Shown: positions 8,945-17,416 of the stretch, piece by piece
How positions within the stretch are numbered: the stretch's first letter is position 1
How the letters are laid out: every line of letters starts with the position of its first letter
Notes under the pieces: model-generated
Databases searched by the model: none
Seen by the model: only the letters and a program-made list of their open reading frames with translations
What the model was told of the DNA's origin: nothing
Program-made: the position numbers and the translations under genes
Assembly: GCA_965262875.1 (NCBI GenBank)
Contig: OZ253569.1
Location: 4,650,001-4,714,000, forward strand
Source of the DNA: JBALVT01 sp965262875
GTDB taxonomy: Bacteria > Pseudomonadota > Gammaproteobacteria > Pseudomonadales > Halieaceae
Direction of reading: 5' to 3'
Length of the DNA: 64,000 nucleotides

Positions 8945-10339
8945 TTTTCCAATATGAAATGAGCCTGAAACCCGGGAATGTGGCGGAAGTTGATTCCAAC
9001 ATAAAATGAGCCTGAAATAGTCCTTGTAGTCGTTCATGATCAGCGGATGAAAACGATCATGAGCTTAGAACATCTGAATACCCTGGGTGCCATCAAACAG
9101 TTTCTCGACGGCACACAGGAAGTAGCCTTCAACGTGGCCACTGAGAAATCTGAACGCTATCGCTGGGTACAGAAGGCACTGGTGAAGCACCGATACTTAC
9201 AGCTTGGCAAAACAGACCGGGGAACCGTCACCCGCTACCTGATAAAGGTAACCGGCTACTCCCTGGCCCAGACCAGGCGCCTGATACGCCAATACGTCAA
9301 AACAGGCACCGTCTCGGTGAAACCAGCTCGGCGTAATGGCTTCAAGCGCGCCTACACTGACGCCGATATACGCCTATTGGCGAGTATGGATGAGCGACAT
9401 GGTCAGCCCAGCGGCGCGGTACTTAAAAAGCTCTGTGAGCGGGCTTATCAGCGCTTTGGCCAAGCCGACTATCGACGCCTGGCGGGTATTTCGGTTTCTC
9501 ACCTGTACAACCTGCGGGCCTCCAAGACCTACCAGAGGCAGCGCTGTGTCTTGACAAAGACACGACCTAAGGCCGCCTCTATTGGCCAGCGGCGCAAACC
9601 TTGCCCGAACGATCAACCAGGCTATATCCGCATTGACTCTGTCCATCAAGGTGATCAGGACAAACGCAAAGGAATCTACCACGTCAATGCCGTGGATGAG
9701 GTGACACAGTTCCAGATCATCGTCACGCTGGAACGTATTAGCGAGGCGTTTATGCTGCCAGCCCTCAGGCAGATTCTGGCTGCCTTCCCCTTTAAAATAC
9801 GGGGCTTTCACGCAGACAATGGCGGCGAATATATCAACTACACCGTTGCTGAGCTTCTGGACAAGTTGCACATTGAATTTACCAAATCACGGCCCCGGCA
9901 CAGTAACGACAATGGTTTGGTTGAGAGTAAAAATGGCTCGGTCATTCGCAAACTCTATGGCTATACCCACATACCTCAGCAGTACGCCACGGATTTCACT
10001 GAACTCAATAGCCATCAAGTCTACCGATACGTCAATTTCCACCGGCCCTGCTATTTCCCCACCACCATTATTGATGAGAAGGGCAAGGAGCGGAAGAAAT
10101 ACCGCTACGACGACATGATGACACCCTATGAGAAATTCCGCTCCCTGGCCAAACCCAGCCAATATTTAAAGCCGGGAATCACCTTTAGAAATCTGGATGC
10201 ATTCGCCAATGAAATGACGGACAATGAGGCCGCTGAACAACTAAATTCAGCACGAGATCACTTATTTCAGCAACTCCATGAGCGACTCAAGATAAGGGCT
10301 TAATACACCCTCCCTTCAGGCTCATTTCATATTGGAAAA
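8945..10339 (+). mobile_element. Integrase-type (rve) IS, 1395 bp
   Basis: Perfect 25-bp inverted ends begin TTTTCCAATATGAAATGAGC at both termini. A second, imperfect copy of the end (CCAACATAAAATGAGCCTGA) lies inside at about 8997-9016, which looks like an extra transposase-binding site. No convincing target duplication is seen. The element separates an AT-rich stretch from the decayed phosphatase gene. Confidence 0.85.
9047..10303 (+). CDS. IS transposase with rve integrase core
   Basis: A 418-residue transposase with an N-terminal helix-turn-helix segment (TGYSLAQTRRLIRQYVKTG) and an rve-type DDE core: Asp in IRIDSVHQGD, Asp in GFHADNGGEYIN and Glu in DNGLVESKNG. The C-terminal half includes MMTPYEKFRSL. 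The gene is intact and fills the element. ATG at 9047 is used; a second ATG at 9059 is possible. The exact IS family (IS481-like or unclassified) cannot be fixed by eye. Confidence 0.88.
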   Translation: MKTIMSLEHLNTLGAIKQFLDGTQEVAFNVATEKSERYRWVQKALVKHRYLQLGKTDRGTVTRYLIKVTGYSLAQTRRLIRQYVKTGTVSVKPARRNGFKRAYTDADIRLLASMDERHGQPSGAVLKKLCERAYQRFGQADYRRLAGISVSHLYNLRASKTYQRQRCVLTKTRPKAASIGQRRKPCPNDQPGYIRIDSVHQGDQDKRKGIYHVNAVDEVTQFQIIVTLERISEAFMLPALRQILAAFPFKIRGFHADNGGEYINYTVAELLDKLHIEFTKSRPRHSNDNGLVESKNGSVIRKLYGYTHIPQQYATDFTELNSHQVYRYVNFHRPCYFPTTIIDEKGKERKKYRYDDMMTPYEKFRSLAKPSQYLKPGITFRNLDAFANEMTDNEAAEQLNSARDHLFQQLHERLKIRA

Positions 10340-10408
10340 TACTATGAACATTAAATGGTCCTTAGATAAATAAGCATGATAGTGTTGATTGAGTATAGGA
10401 AGGATTAA

Positions 10409-11098
10409 TACCCCCTGATTTTGCTCAGCAGCGCCCAGGTGTTTACTGCAGCAGGCTATACATTTTTACACTTGGCGTTGGATATGTCTCCTACTGACGA
10501 GGTGCTGGCCTGGGCCGAGAGCATTATTCAAAAGCATTACGGTATTCCAACCATTGTTACAACACACGATTACCTGAATTCGGCGGGTGAGCGGAAAGCA
10601 AGTGCGATAGTAGATTTTCATCGTGTGGACCCAAGGCATAACAATGCCCAGATGTTATGGGACACATTTGTAAAAACCAATGATCAAATATTCATGGTCT
10701 TGTCTGGTCATCAACACGGCCAAGCACTTGCCGTTGATAAGAACATTGATGGACATTTTGTCTATCAAATCCTGGCGGACTATCAAGATAGAGGGCAGTC
10801 GGGTGTGGAGGCTGGACAGCCATTGCACCCGCTGTTGCACCGCCCTGTAGGTATTGGCGATGGCTGGCTCAGACGCATGCATTTTGATTTTTCAAAAAAC
10901 ACTCCGGTGCTGACTGTAAAAACCTACTCTACACACTACAACGTAGCGTCTGAAGATCTGCCTTCTTATGCCAGCTGGTACCGTTTGCATGAGCAGCGCA
11001 CCATGACCGATGCCCAGTTTGTTGAAGCAGACAATTTTTCTTTATCGCTCCCAGATTTTCGTCAGCGATTTGCAGTACGGGGAACGGTTGCGCAATAA
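10409..11098 (+). pseudogene. Metallophosphatase, N-terminal half missing
   Basis: This is the C-terminal part of a calcineurin-like phosphoesterase. It shows the metal-binding VTTHDYLN and SGHQHGQA motifs that form the second half of the active site, but the N-terminal Dx H and GDxxD blocks are absent. The frame begins directly after a TAA at 10406-10408, and the best start is a TTG at 10421 without a good ribosome site. The integrase-type IS ends 69 bp upstream. The stop overlaps the next ATG by one base (TAATG), so the two genes were once an operon. Confidence 0.72.
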
Positions 11099-11415
11099 TG
11101 AATATGACCATACGTAAGTATCAGAAAACTGACAGGGACGCCTTAATAGAGCTTTGGAAAGCTGTCTTCCCTGACGACCCGCCGCACAATGAGCCCTCTA
11201 TTGTTATCGATGCTAAACTTGCCGTGGATGACCTTATATATGTTTCAGAGATTGACGGAAAGTTGATTGGTGCTTGTATGGCCGGCTACGATGGACATCG
11301 TGGTTGGTTGTATGCAGTTGCGGTACTAAAGGGGAGTCGTCGTAACGGCACTGGTGCTGCGTTGGTAAAATACGCTATGGAGGCTCTACAGAAAATTGGC
11401 TGCATAAAGGTAAAT
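11098..11415 (+). pseudogene. GNAT acetyltransferase, 3' end lost
   Basis: The product starts MNMTIRKYQKTDRDALIELW and contains the acetyl-CoA-binding motif A region VAVLKGSRRNGTGAALVKYA, typical of GNAT N-acetyltransferases of about 140 residues. The gene is cut at codon 106 where an ISL3-type end (GGTTCTTCTCC) begins at 11416; the frame then adds six IS-coded residues and stops at 11436. The last beta strand and helix of the fold are missing, so it is probably inactive. The substrate is unknown. Confidence 0.78.
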
Positions 11416-11817
11416 GGTTCTTCTCCGGTCTTGTGAGTGAATATCAGGCCGCAACATAGAACATCGAGGCCCCGTCCGGCAGGGATGACTGTCTGATCTT
11501 GAGTTTGAAATACTCGGTATCCCTGATGCCTCTGGCGCGCTTGCGGATCATGCCGATACTGATGTTGCCAGCCTCGATCCTGGCACTGGTGAGCTTGTGC
11601 TTCGCGTAATTACAAATGCCCACACAGTGCCTTCTCAAGGATTTTGCAAACTTCTTCAGGTAGAGCATGGTCGATTGATCGGCTATCCGGCACCAGGCTT
11701 CCAGTCGCTCCCGCATCAGTTCAACACTCTGTGATTCCCACAAGGCCTGAAGTTGTTCCTTCAAGATATACAGCGTATTGAGATTGGCATTTTCATCCAA
11801 TTGTCGTTGTAATTTTT
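11416..11817 (-). pseudogene. Remnant of a second ISL3-type element
   Basis: From 11444 to 11817 the minus strand encodes the C-terminal end of an ISL3 transposase different from the complete copy next door: MRERLEAWCRIADQS, then LTSARIEAGNISIGMIRKRA and RGIRDTEYFKLKI. The outer end at 11416 begins GGTTCTTC, like other ISL3 termini. The N-terminal part is gone, and the frame runs straight into the end of the complete ISL3 at 11818. One ISL3 therefore appears to have truncated another, perhaps by insertion plus deletion. Confidence 0.82.
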
Positions 11818-13137
11818 GGTTCTTCCGAGTTTCCTATGGGTAAAAGCCAAACAATGGTCAAGAATGTGGTACAAGAGTCTTTTTTTATGGAGATATTCAA
11901 ATGAAAGATACCGCGTTGTTTACTCAACTTTTGGGGCTTGGCGACCCATGGAAAATCACGGCTATTACCCCGGATCTGACCGACAAATCAATTACCCTCC
12001 AGATAGATTGGCCAAAGGGAACGAAAGGCGCGTGTAGTGTCTGCCATGCCCTTTGTTCGGTTTACGACCATCGTGAGCAACGCACATGGCGACACCTTGA
12101 TACGATGCAGTTCAAGACGCAGTTAGTTGCTCAGGTTCCGCGTATTCATTGTAAAGCGCATGGAATCAAAAGCCTGAAAGTACCGTGGGCAGATACGCAG
12201 GCACGCTTTACGCATTTATTTGAGCGTTTCGCTATTGATGTGCTGTCGGCTGCCAGCAACAAGACACAGGCCGCAAAACTACTTGGTCTGTCGTGGGATG
12301 AGGTGCATCATATTCAATCCCGAGCAGTGAAAAGAGGGATGGACAGACGCTTTGTTGAGGAAGTGAAACACCTTGGCATCGATGAAAAAAGTTTTCGCAA
12401 GGGGCAATCCTATGCCAGCCTGCTGTACGATTTGAATGCGTCCAGAGTGCTTGAGGTCGTGGCAGATAGAACGGCGGAATCGGCAACCGCATTGCTGTCC
12501 ACGCTTCCAGAACAGCAGCGTAATGAAGTAGCTGCTGTTGCCGTGGATATGTGGGTTCCATTTATGACGGCAGTTGAGGCGACTTTACCGAACGCCGCCA
12601 TTGTTCACGACAAGTTTCATATCGTCAGTTATCTTACAAAAATGGTTGACCAAGTCAGGCGCAAAGAAAATAAAACATTAAGAGCCGCCGGTATCAATGA
12701 CCTGGTCGGGTCTCGCTATACCTGGTTACGCAATCCCGACAACTGGAGTGAAAAAGATGAAGCCACTTTTTATGGCCTTCAATCAAAGGGGTTGAAGGTT
12801 GCCCGAGCCTGGGCAATCAAAGAGACGCTGCTTGACCTGTGGACTTACAGCTACGATAAACCAGCCCGGGCGTTCTTTAAGAAAGGGTACTGGTGGGCGA
12901 CACATTCACGTCTAAAGCCGGTCATATCAGTCGCCAAGATGCTAAAGAAACATCTCGACAACATAATGACTTACTTGAAACATCGCATCACCAATGCGAC
13001 CGCAGAAGGATTTAATTCAAAGATTCAGACAATAAAATCGGCTGCCCGAGGATTTAGAAACTTCGAAAACTATCGAGTTTCAATTCTGTTCCACTGTGGA
13101 AAACTCAACCTCTACCCACAGGATTCCCAGTAGAACC
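11818..13137 (+). mobile_element. ISL3-family element, copy B, complete
   Basis: A 1320-bp element with imperfect inverted ends: GGTTCTTCCGAGTTTCCTAT at the left and GGTTCTACTGGGAATCCTGT (inward) at the right. The 8 bp outside the two ends (TAATTTTT and TATGAAAG) do not match. ISL3 elements normally make an 8-bp duplication, so the flanks were probably rearranged after insertion. Confidence 0.9.
11901..13133 (+). CDS. ISL3-family transposase, complete
   Basis: A 410-residue transposase with an N-terminal zinc-finger-like region (CSVCHALC and HCKAHG), a helix-turn-helix (KTQAAKLLGLSWDEVHHI), then the DDE_Tnp_ISL3 catalytic domain with LGIDEKSFRKG, VAVDMWVPF and IVHDKFHIVSYL. The C-terminal NATAEGFNSKIQTIKSAARG carries the last acidic residue and is typical of the family. 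It is intact. The identical N-terminal part is present in copy A at the window start. Confidence 0.95.
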   Translation: MKDTALFTQLLGLGDPWKITAITPDLTDKSITLQIDWPKGTKGACSVCHALCSVYDHREQRTWRHLDTMQFKTQLVAQVPRIHCKAHGIKSLKVPWADTQARFTHLFERFAIDVLSAASNKTQAAKLLGLSWDEVHHIQSRAVKRGMDRRFVEEVKHLGIDEKSFRKGQSYASLLYDLNASRVLEVVADRTAESATALLSTLPEQQRNEVAAVAVDMWVPFMTAVEATLPNAAIVHDKFHIVSYLTKMVDQVRRKENKTLRAAGINDLVGSRYTWLRNPDNWSEKDEATFYGLQSKGLKVARAWAIKETLLDLWTYSYDKPARAFFKKGYWWATHSRLKPVISVAKMLKKHLDNIMTYLKHRITNATAEGFNSKIQTIKSAARGFRNFENYRVSILFHCGKLNLYPQDSQ

Positions 13138-13152
13138 TATGAAAGCAACAAC

Positions 13153-13248
13153 ATGACGGCAGGCACACGGCCCACTTCACTGTTGGGCGGAATCATGATA
13201 ACAGCCGGGACCGCCGTGGGGGGGGTATTGTCGGTAACTGCTTTTTAG
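13153..13248 (+). pseudogene. Possible N-terminal scrap of an amino-acid permease
   Basis: A 31-codon open frame from ATG at 13153 reads MTAGTRPTSLLGGIMITAGT and continues with small hydrophobic residues before a stop. It resembles the first membrane helix of aromatic amino acid permeases, which begin with a Gly-rich LLGG...IAGT pattern. Only this first helix is present, and the frame ends over the stop of the convergent dioxygenase gene. It is too short to be certain. Confidence 0.3.
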
Positions 13249-14054
13249 TGTTTTTCCCACGCCACAGGAAAGGTCTTTTTATCGGCTACTGCGAAATCTC
13301 CTGGCTGTATGCAAACATGATCCTGGGTGATAATCGGGTCAGTACCGACTCGGGGATCCCATACGGCATCATTGCCAAGGAAGCGAGTAGAAATTGCCAC
13401 TCTACGCCCAGAGTTTGCTAGGTTAGCCCCTGCGGCATGTAGAATATCTCCACCAAAGACAATGACATCACCGGGTTCGGTATCCCAGCTCAATAACTCT
13501 AAGCCGTCATTGTCCTGCCAAAAATTCGGGATGTCTTCTCCCTCAGCATTTACGATCCACTCGTCGTTCGCATCGGCCTCACTAAACGCTTGCGGCTTAT
13601 AGGCTTTGCTCCATAGGTGAGAACCCTTAATAAAAGATACCGCACTGGAACTCTTGCCTGACGACGTCAATGCCACCCACACTGATGCAATCTGTTTGCC
13701 CAGAAACGGCCAATACGGCCGGTCCTGATGCCACGGGGTTGTTGCACTCGTGCCGCCTTCACGAATAAAGATGTGATCAAAATAGACATTCGCTACAGAA
13801 GACTCCATCAGGCATCCGGCGATTTCGGCAATGCCTGAATTAAAAACGAAATCATTCATCCAGGTGTGTTTTTTGTAGAGGTAACGATCACTAAAAGCGA
13901 GTTCGCCATTTTCAGCTGTTTCTGGATCACCACCCTTTTCAAAATGAGTGTCAAGATGGCCCAGCATTTTTTCTATCCATTCTTGGCCGACTGCATTGCG
14001 AATACAGATCGCACCATTTGTACTGTATTGATTAATCTGCTCTTGGTTTATCAT
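13245..14054 (-). CDS. Phytanoyl-CoA dioxygenase (PhyH) family protein
   Basis: A predicted Fe(II)/2-oxoglutarate-dependent dioxygenase of about 269 residues. The iron ligands are visible as the HxD in WHQDRPYWPF and the distal His in GDILHAAGANL, and RRVAISTRFLG supplies the Arg that binds 2-oxoglutarate. ATG at 14052-14054 (MINQEQINQ) is preferred. An upstream in-frame ATG at 14064-14066 lies inside the target duplication of the IS that starts at 14072. That IS sits 18 bp upstream of the start, so native control is disrupted. The substrate is unknown. Confidence 0.85.
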   Translation of the reverse strand: MINQEQINQYSTNGAICIRNAVGQEWIEKMLGHLDTHFEKGGDPETAENGELAFSDRYLYKKHTWMNDFVFNSGIAEIAGCLMESSVANVYFDHIFIREGGTSATTPWHQDRPYWPFLGKQIASVWVALTSSGKSSSAVSFIKGSHLWSKAYKPQAFSEADANDEWIVNAEGEDIPNFWQDNDGLELLSWDTEPGDVIVFGGDILHAAGANLANSGRRVAISTRFLGNDAVWDPRVGTDPIITQDHVCIQPGDFAVADKKTFPVAWEKH

Positions 14055-14071
14055 ACCTATACCCATTTTAA

Positions 14072-15631
14072 CTAGAGTTTAGAGCGAAAGAGCTGTTGTC
14101 GGAAGCTTCAATCCCGACTCCTTTTCCTTAATGTTCTCTCAAAACCTGCGTGTAATACAAGCTGCAACGCAATGTTACCCATCTTGTATATAATCTACCG
14201 CACCAGGGGCTTGGAATTTTTTGCATCTTTCGTTCCACCAGCTTCGAACGTTAACATGGCGAAAATGTTTTGTCAGACCCAGCCTGATTCTTCCCGCTGT
14301 AATAATATCCGGCTTGCGCCATGGTGCATCCGTCACCAGTGGGCCCGCTTTATCACCCAATACCAGCGTCAACAAATGAAGCAGTCCGTAACCTACAGTC
14401 GTCAAGTGAACCCAGCGATGCAGCGTTTGGCGCCGTTGCTGCCAGGCTTCTTTGAGCCCCCACAATTGTTTCAACTGGTAGTACATCGACTCAATCGACC
14501 AACGCAGTCCGTAATCTTCAATCACTTGTTCGCTCGTTAGAGTCGTATCGGTTGAAAGAAATAATCGAGTCTTGGTCCACTGACCTTTACCCCTGTCTAG
14601 CTCGCACCAAACGGCTCTGACTAACTGACCGTCAAGGAACCTTGCCTTGGCGAGCCGACTACGGTATCTCACCTTTTGTTCTTTTCCGTACAGCCGCAGT
14701 AGTGCTTCCGTCTTTTTAAAGTGGGCAATTCGCTTGGGTGTGTGTTTTTCGCCATACTTGCGTGGCCGCCCGCGTTGCCCCGGTTTTCGTTCGGGGGGTT
14801 CGTCGTAAAGCCGCGTATCGATTCTCGCCTGGCCAATCACGGTAAAACCGTACGCTGTCATCGCGTTGATAAATCGTTTGCGCATATACCAGCAATCGAC
14901 CAATACCCTCACCGTTTTATCTTCAAACAAGCGGTAAACAGCACGCATGATCACTGTCGCTGCGACCAGCTTGCCCGTATTCCCTGCACTGGGTATCAGT
15001 CGGAACAATAGAGGTATCGCCGTCGTCTCCAGCGGTGTGCGCCTGAAAACAGCCGCTAAACTAACCCAGCATTGACCACGAACATAGGCGGCTAAATTCG
15101 GCTTATTTCCGTGCTGATGATGTATCTGGCTGCCCGGTGCTTTTTTCGAGGCTCGTAGACTCACCGTATCGTCAATCGCTAAATATAGAACGGGATCATT
15201 CTTGGCACTAAGAACCAGACAGACGAACTGTCTTGCCAGCTTCAACCAGGACCACTTTCCGGCTTCAAGCCATTTGTAATACGTCGTCCAGTGCCTTTGC
15301 ATGTCTAGAAACAAATAGGTTTCGGTGACAAAGCCAGCGGGCGTTAACATAGCGCCGATCAATAGTTCAATGAATGTGCCTACGGATCTTGGGGGTAGCG
15401 CTTTGCTTAAAAATGTTATCCAATAGCACAGTTCGCGGGGGATGTGAGCACATCCTGTTGCGTTCATAGCGGCCTCCAGAAGAAATCGATTCATTTCTTT
15501 CTGAAGGCCGCGCCCTATACACCTTTTAAAAAGCAAAGCTGTATAGGGCGCGGCAAACTTTTTGCCGCTTTATGTCAAGTTTTTTCGCACACTTTGCGCG
15601 ATAATCTTCCTCCCCAGACTCTAAACTCTAG
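14072..15631 (-). mobile_element. IS4-like IS (1560 bp), copy 2
   Basis: The same element as 7360-8919, with CTAGAGTTTAGAG ends. It is flanked by an exact 9-bp duplication CCATTTTAA (14063-14071 and 15632-15640), which shows a simple recent insertion. It separates the dioxygenase gene from its former upstream region. Confidence 0.93.
14175..15467 (-). CDS. IS4-like transposase, copy 2
   Basis: Identical in protein sequence to copy 1, from MNATGCAHIPRE (ATG at 15465-15467 after GGAGG) to the C-terminal GAVDYIQDG. It carries the same Asp-Asp-Glu residues and the Y-R-E-K signature. It is intact and could supply transposase in trans to copy 3 and to the 77-bp palindrome at 29497-29573. Confidence 0.9.
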   Translation of the reverse strand: MNATGCAHIPRELCYWITFLSKALPPRSVGTFIELLIGAMLTPAGFVTETYLFLDMQRHWTTYYKWLEAGKWSWLKLARQFVCLVLSAKNDPVLYLAIDDTVSLRASKKAPGSQIHHQHGNKPNLAAYVRGQCWVSLAAVFRRTPLETTAIPLLFRLIPSAGNTGKLVAATVIMRAVYRLFEDKTVRVLVDCWYMRKRFINAMTAYGFTVIGQARIDTRLYDEPPERKPGQRGRPRKYGEKHTPKRIAHFKKTEALLRLYGKEQKVRYRSRLAKARFLDGQLVRAVWCELDRGKGQWTKTRLFLSTDTTLTSEQVIEDYGLRWSIESMYYQLKQLWGLKEAWQQRRQTLHRWVHLTTVGYGLLHLLTLVLGDKAGPLVTDAPWRKPDIITAGRIRLGLTKHFRHVNVRSWWNERCKKFQAPGAVDYIQDG

Positions 15632-15640
15632 CCATTTTAA

Positions 15641-15942
15641 TTAACCTGTTAATATAAAATAACGGAAAATGACGAAATTTCAAAGTAAATAGGGCGACTT
15701 ATTCGCTTTTCGTCCGTTTAGTACGGATAGATTTCCTTTGTTGTAATTAACACGTTATGTTTATAGGCGGGGTTCTTCAGCAGGGTGAGTTTACTGGGCT
15801 GTACGCGGTCGCTGCAAAAAAAGTATCCAGCCGAGATCGCGATTTTGATTCACTCCCAGTCAATTTTTTTGTTCTCTGCTGGACAATACCTTGGACTGAA
15901 ATTCTGGTTCAATAGACTTCGAAAACTAATGTGAGGGTTAAC
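15641..15942 (+). promoter_or_regulatory. Upstream region of the amine dehydrogenase operon
   Basis: About 300 bp without a gene. The left third is AT-rich and was the upstream region of the dioxygenase gene before the IS insertion. A short inverted repeat, TCCGT-TTAGT-ACGGA, lies near 15715-15729. The last bases hold GAGGG seven nucleotides before the aldehyde dehydrogenase ATG. GAAAACTAATG at 15920-15930 also occurs in the control region upstream of the TonB receptor at 27064; this may be chance. No clear sigma-70 promoter could be picked out. Confidence 0.4.
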
Positions 15943-17364
15943 ATGTCCGACTACCAAATGATAATCAATGGCTTGAAGGTGAGCGGCGAAGAGAGCTTTG
16001 CTGTTCTCAATCCCGCGACTGAAGAAGTGCTCGCGCGGTGTCCCAAGGCCTCTACGGCGCAGCTCGATCAGGCGGTCGCCGCTGCACGGGCGGCTTTTCC
16101 AGCCTGGAGTCAGACCTCGGAAGGCGAGCGCGCTAGTTTGATTCACGCCATAGGCGATGCGATCGAAGCGAACGCCGAAGAATTGTCGAAGCTGCTGACC
16201 CTGGAGCAGGGCAAGCCGCTGGGCGGTTTTGCCGGCCTGGGGTCCGGTTTTGAACTCGGTGGTGCCAGCGCCTGGTGTCACTACACTGCGGAGCTGGATC
16301 TGCCCGTGGATGTGATTCAGGACAACGAGGAAGCGCGGGTAGAAGTGCATCGCAAACCATTAGGTGTGGTCGGTTCGATCACTCCCTGGAACTTTCCGTT
16401 GATGATTGCCATCTGGCACATTATACCGGCCTTGCGCAGCGGCAATACGGTGGTGCTTAAACCCTCCGAGTACACACCGCTGACCACTTTGCGGGCGATG
16501 GAAATCATCAACGACATTCTCCCGCCGGGCGTGTGCAATGTCGTGACCGGCGATGGCGGCCTTGGTGCGGCGATGTCGACACACCCGGATATCAACAAGA
16601 TCGTATTCACAGGCTCTACCCCGACGGGCAAAAAGATCATGCAAAGCGCATCGGTCAATCTCAAGAGATTGACTCTGGAGCTGGGTGGTAACGACGCCGC
16701 CATTGTGTTGCCCGATACCGATCTCGCGTCGGCGGCACCTAAGATTTTCGCGACGGCTCTGATCAACAACGGCCAGACCTGTGCCGCCCTCAAACGCCTG
16801 TATGTCCACGAGGATATCTACGAGGATTTGTGCCAGGCGCTGGCCGGTATCGCCAAGAGCGTGACGACGGGCGATGGCATGGGCGAGGTTGATTTTGGCC
16901 CCGTTCAGAACAAGGCCCAATTCGATAAGGTCTGCCAACTCGCCGAAGACGCCAAGGCCGGCGGAGCCCGGTTTTTGACCGGCGGTGAAGCGATCGAGGG
17001 CCCCGGCTACTTCTACCCGGTTACCATTGTGGCGGATATCGCCGACAACGCTCGCCTGGTTCGCGAAGAACCGTTTGGTCCCATTCTGCCCATTCTTAAA
17101 TTCAGCGATGTTGAAGACGCGCTACAGCGTGCCAATGACAGTGCATCCGGCTTGGGTGGCTCCGTGTGGTCTAGCGATATCGAACGGGCGACCCAATTGG
17201 CCAGCCGTCTCGAATGCGGTACCGCTTGGGTGAACAATCACGCCATGTTACAGCCCGATGCACCCTTCGGTGGCGTCAAGGAGTCGGGGATAGGTGTGGA
17301 ATTTGGGCGCTATGGTTTAGAGGAGTACACTTCTATCCAAACCTTGCAGATCAGTAAAACCTGA
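15943..17364 (+). CDS. NAD(P)+ aldehyde dehydrogenase, probable arylacetaldehyde type
   Basis: A 473-residue aldehyde dehydrogenase. The active-site Glu is in LTLELGGNDAA and the catalytic Cys in INNGQTCAALKR. The cofactor-binding segment GSITPWNFPLM and the conserved EEPFGPILP are present. The start is ATG at 15943 after GAGGGTTAAC; a GTG at 15931 is less likely. It is the first gene of the amine dehydrogenase operon, 52 bp before the large subunit, so it most likely oxidises the aldehyde product (phenylacetaldehyde type) to the arylacetate that feeds PaaK. Substrate choice is inferred from context. Confidence 0.9.
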   Translation: MSDYQMIINGLKVSGEESFAVLNPATEEVLARCPKASTAQLDQAVAAARAAFPAWSQTSEGERASLIHAIGDAIEANAEELSKLLTLEQGKPLGGFAGLGSGFELGGASAWCHYTAELDLPVDVIQDNEEARVEVHRKPLGVVGSITPWNFPLMIAIWHIIPALRSGNTVVLKPSEYTPLTTLRAMEIINDILPPGVCNVVTGDGGLGAAMSTHPDINKIVFTGSTPTGKKIMQSASVNLKRLTLELGGNDAAIVLPDTDLASAAPKIFATALINNGQTCAALKRLYVHEDIYEDLCQALAGIAKSVTTGDGMGEVDFGPVQNKAQFDKVCQLAEDAKAGGARFLTGGEAIEGPGYFYPVTIVADIADNARLVREEPFGPILPILKFSDVEDALQRANDSASGLGGSVWSSDIERATQLASRLECGTAWVNNHAMLQPDAPFGGVKESGIGVEFGRYGLEEYTSIQTLQISKT

Positions 17365-17416
17365 TGTTTTGTCCCAAGCATTGAAATACTGCGAGTAAAA
17401 TTAAGGATTAGACGCT

